The notes beneath the pieces were generated by a model that saw nothing but the letters and a program-made list of their open reading frames with translations, searched no databases and was not told the origin of the DNA. A stretch of DNA of 5,260 bases from Bacillota bacterium (GTDB lineage Bacteria > Bacillota > Clostridia > Peptostreptococcales > Anaerovoracaceae). Location: positions 1 to 5,260 of the forward strand of contig JAFYKS010000083.1 of NCBI GenBank assembly GCA_017537495.1, written 5' to 3'. Below, piece by piece: positions 4,669 through 5,260 of the stretch. A program made the translations under genes and the position numbers. Every line of letters starts with the position of its first letter. The first letter of the stretch is position 1.

Positions 4669-5260
4669 TCAGATGAATTTTTCCAGTGTAACGTAATACT
4701 TTCCCTTCTTCGACGTGCCGTCCACACCTTTATAGATGGCCTTGCCCTTTCCCCGAAGCACCAGCTTTTCTCCGCCTGAAAGCTGCCGGTCCGGCTTGGT
4801 GGCCTCCGCTTCATTTACGAACACCAGTCCTCGGCTGATGGCCTCCTGGGCCGCCGTTCTGGACAGGTGAAATACGCCGGAAACGATACTGTCCAGTCTC
4901 GGTGATGTTACCGTGAATTTTACCACATCACGGCGTATAACGGCAGTGTCTATCACATTAATTGGCGAAACCTGAACCGAAAGGCTCACTCTGCCGGCCT
5001 TGCCATAGTGAGCCATGAGGTAGTCTGCAAGCTCCCGTACCACGATAGCCTGCGCTCCATTTGGCTGCACCAGAATATCCCCCAGTTTTTCTCTGCGGAT
5101 TCCTTCCCCCAAAAGAGATCCCAGATAGTCCCGGTGCGTCAGCGTCTTTGCGCCCGAAACGCCGCTGCCCCCGCTGCTGTAGCTCATCTCCAGCACAACC
5201 AGCGGACACTCATCGGGATACTGACGAAAATATTCCATGAGTTCCTCTTCATTATTCACT
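4669..5260 (-). CDS. ylmH: YlmH-type S4-domain RNA-binding protein (5' end outside window)
   Basis: The last 196-197 codons are present. The N-terminal part, probably 60-70 residues judging from the family length of about 260, lies beyond the right edge. The GTG at 5259 is an internal valine codon, not a start. Visible residues 42-64 (HRDYLGSLLGEGIRREKLGDILV) are the YlmH family hallmark. Residues 120-180 are the S4 domain (RLDSIVSGVFHLSRTAAQEAI, then GLVFVNEAEA and GEKLVLRGKGKA). A Gly/Ser-rich insertion (about 28-38) precedes the hallmark. YlmH homologues in Bacillus are known to bind 50S subunits carrying stalled peptidyl-tRNA and to act in ribosome quality control. In many Firmicutes ylmH is followed by divIVA in the cell-division cluster, but here a TIM-barrel gene follows. 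It is the first visible gene of the leftward operon. Confidence 0.92.
   Translation of the reverse strand, partial: VNNEEELMEYFRQYPDECPLVVLEMSYSSGGSGVSGAKTLTHRDYLGSLLGEGIRREKLGDILVQPNGAQAIVVRELADYLMAHYGKAGRVSLSVQVSPINVIDTAVIRRDVVKFTVTSPRLDSIVSGVFHLSRTAAQEAISRGLVFVNEAEATKPDRQLSGGEKLVLRGKGKAIYKGVDGTSKKGKYYVTLEKFI

Overview
The window looks like chromosomal DNA from a low-to-mid GC Firmicute. The pointers are a YlmH-type S4 protein, a YfmM-type ABC-F ATPase, CCA-encoded tRNA genes and strong GGAGG-type ribosome binding sites. A Negativicutes or Clostridia relative is plausible, but I cannot fix the genus from sequence alone. There is no phage, transposon, CRISPR or restriction-type gene. I found no convincing new multi-gene system.

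Layout from left to right. Positions 1-322 hold three identical leftward tRNA-Lys(CTT) genes. They are driven by a near-consensus promoter at 356-384 with A-tracts behind it. Only the promoter-proximal gene is bracketed by an 11-bp leader/trailer inverted repeat, and a terminator-like hairpin lies between the second and third genes of the transcript. Positions 323-592 are the AT-rich divergent regulatory region. Rightward from it runs one strongly codon-biased ABC-F ATPase gene (593-2155), preceded by a promoter and a possible 12-codon leader ORF. Positions 2156-2422 are non-coding and separate convergent genes. They carry a strong bidirectional terminator, two full copies of a 38-bp palindrome-ended repeat and a decayed third copy.

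The right half (2423-5260) is a leftward gene string: ylmH (5' end cut by the window edge), a TIM-barrel protein of unknown function, an NYN-nuclease/LOTUS RNA-binding protein, and a RidA-like protein. Gaps are 47 nt and 41 nt, then an 11-nt overlap between the last two genes. No promoter is visible in the gaps, so the string is probably one operon starting outside the window.

Much of the content concerns translation and RNA: tRNA-Lys, an ABC-F ribosome factor, YlmH (linked in Bacillus to rescue of stalled large subunits), and an NYN/LOTUS protein. The ABC-F gene uses AAG for about 28 of its 32 lysines, which matches the triple dose of the CTT-anticodon tRNA. A functional link among these genes is my inference from proximity only.
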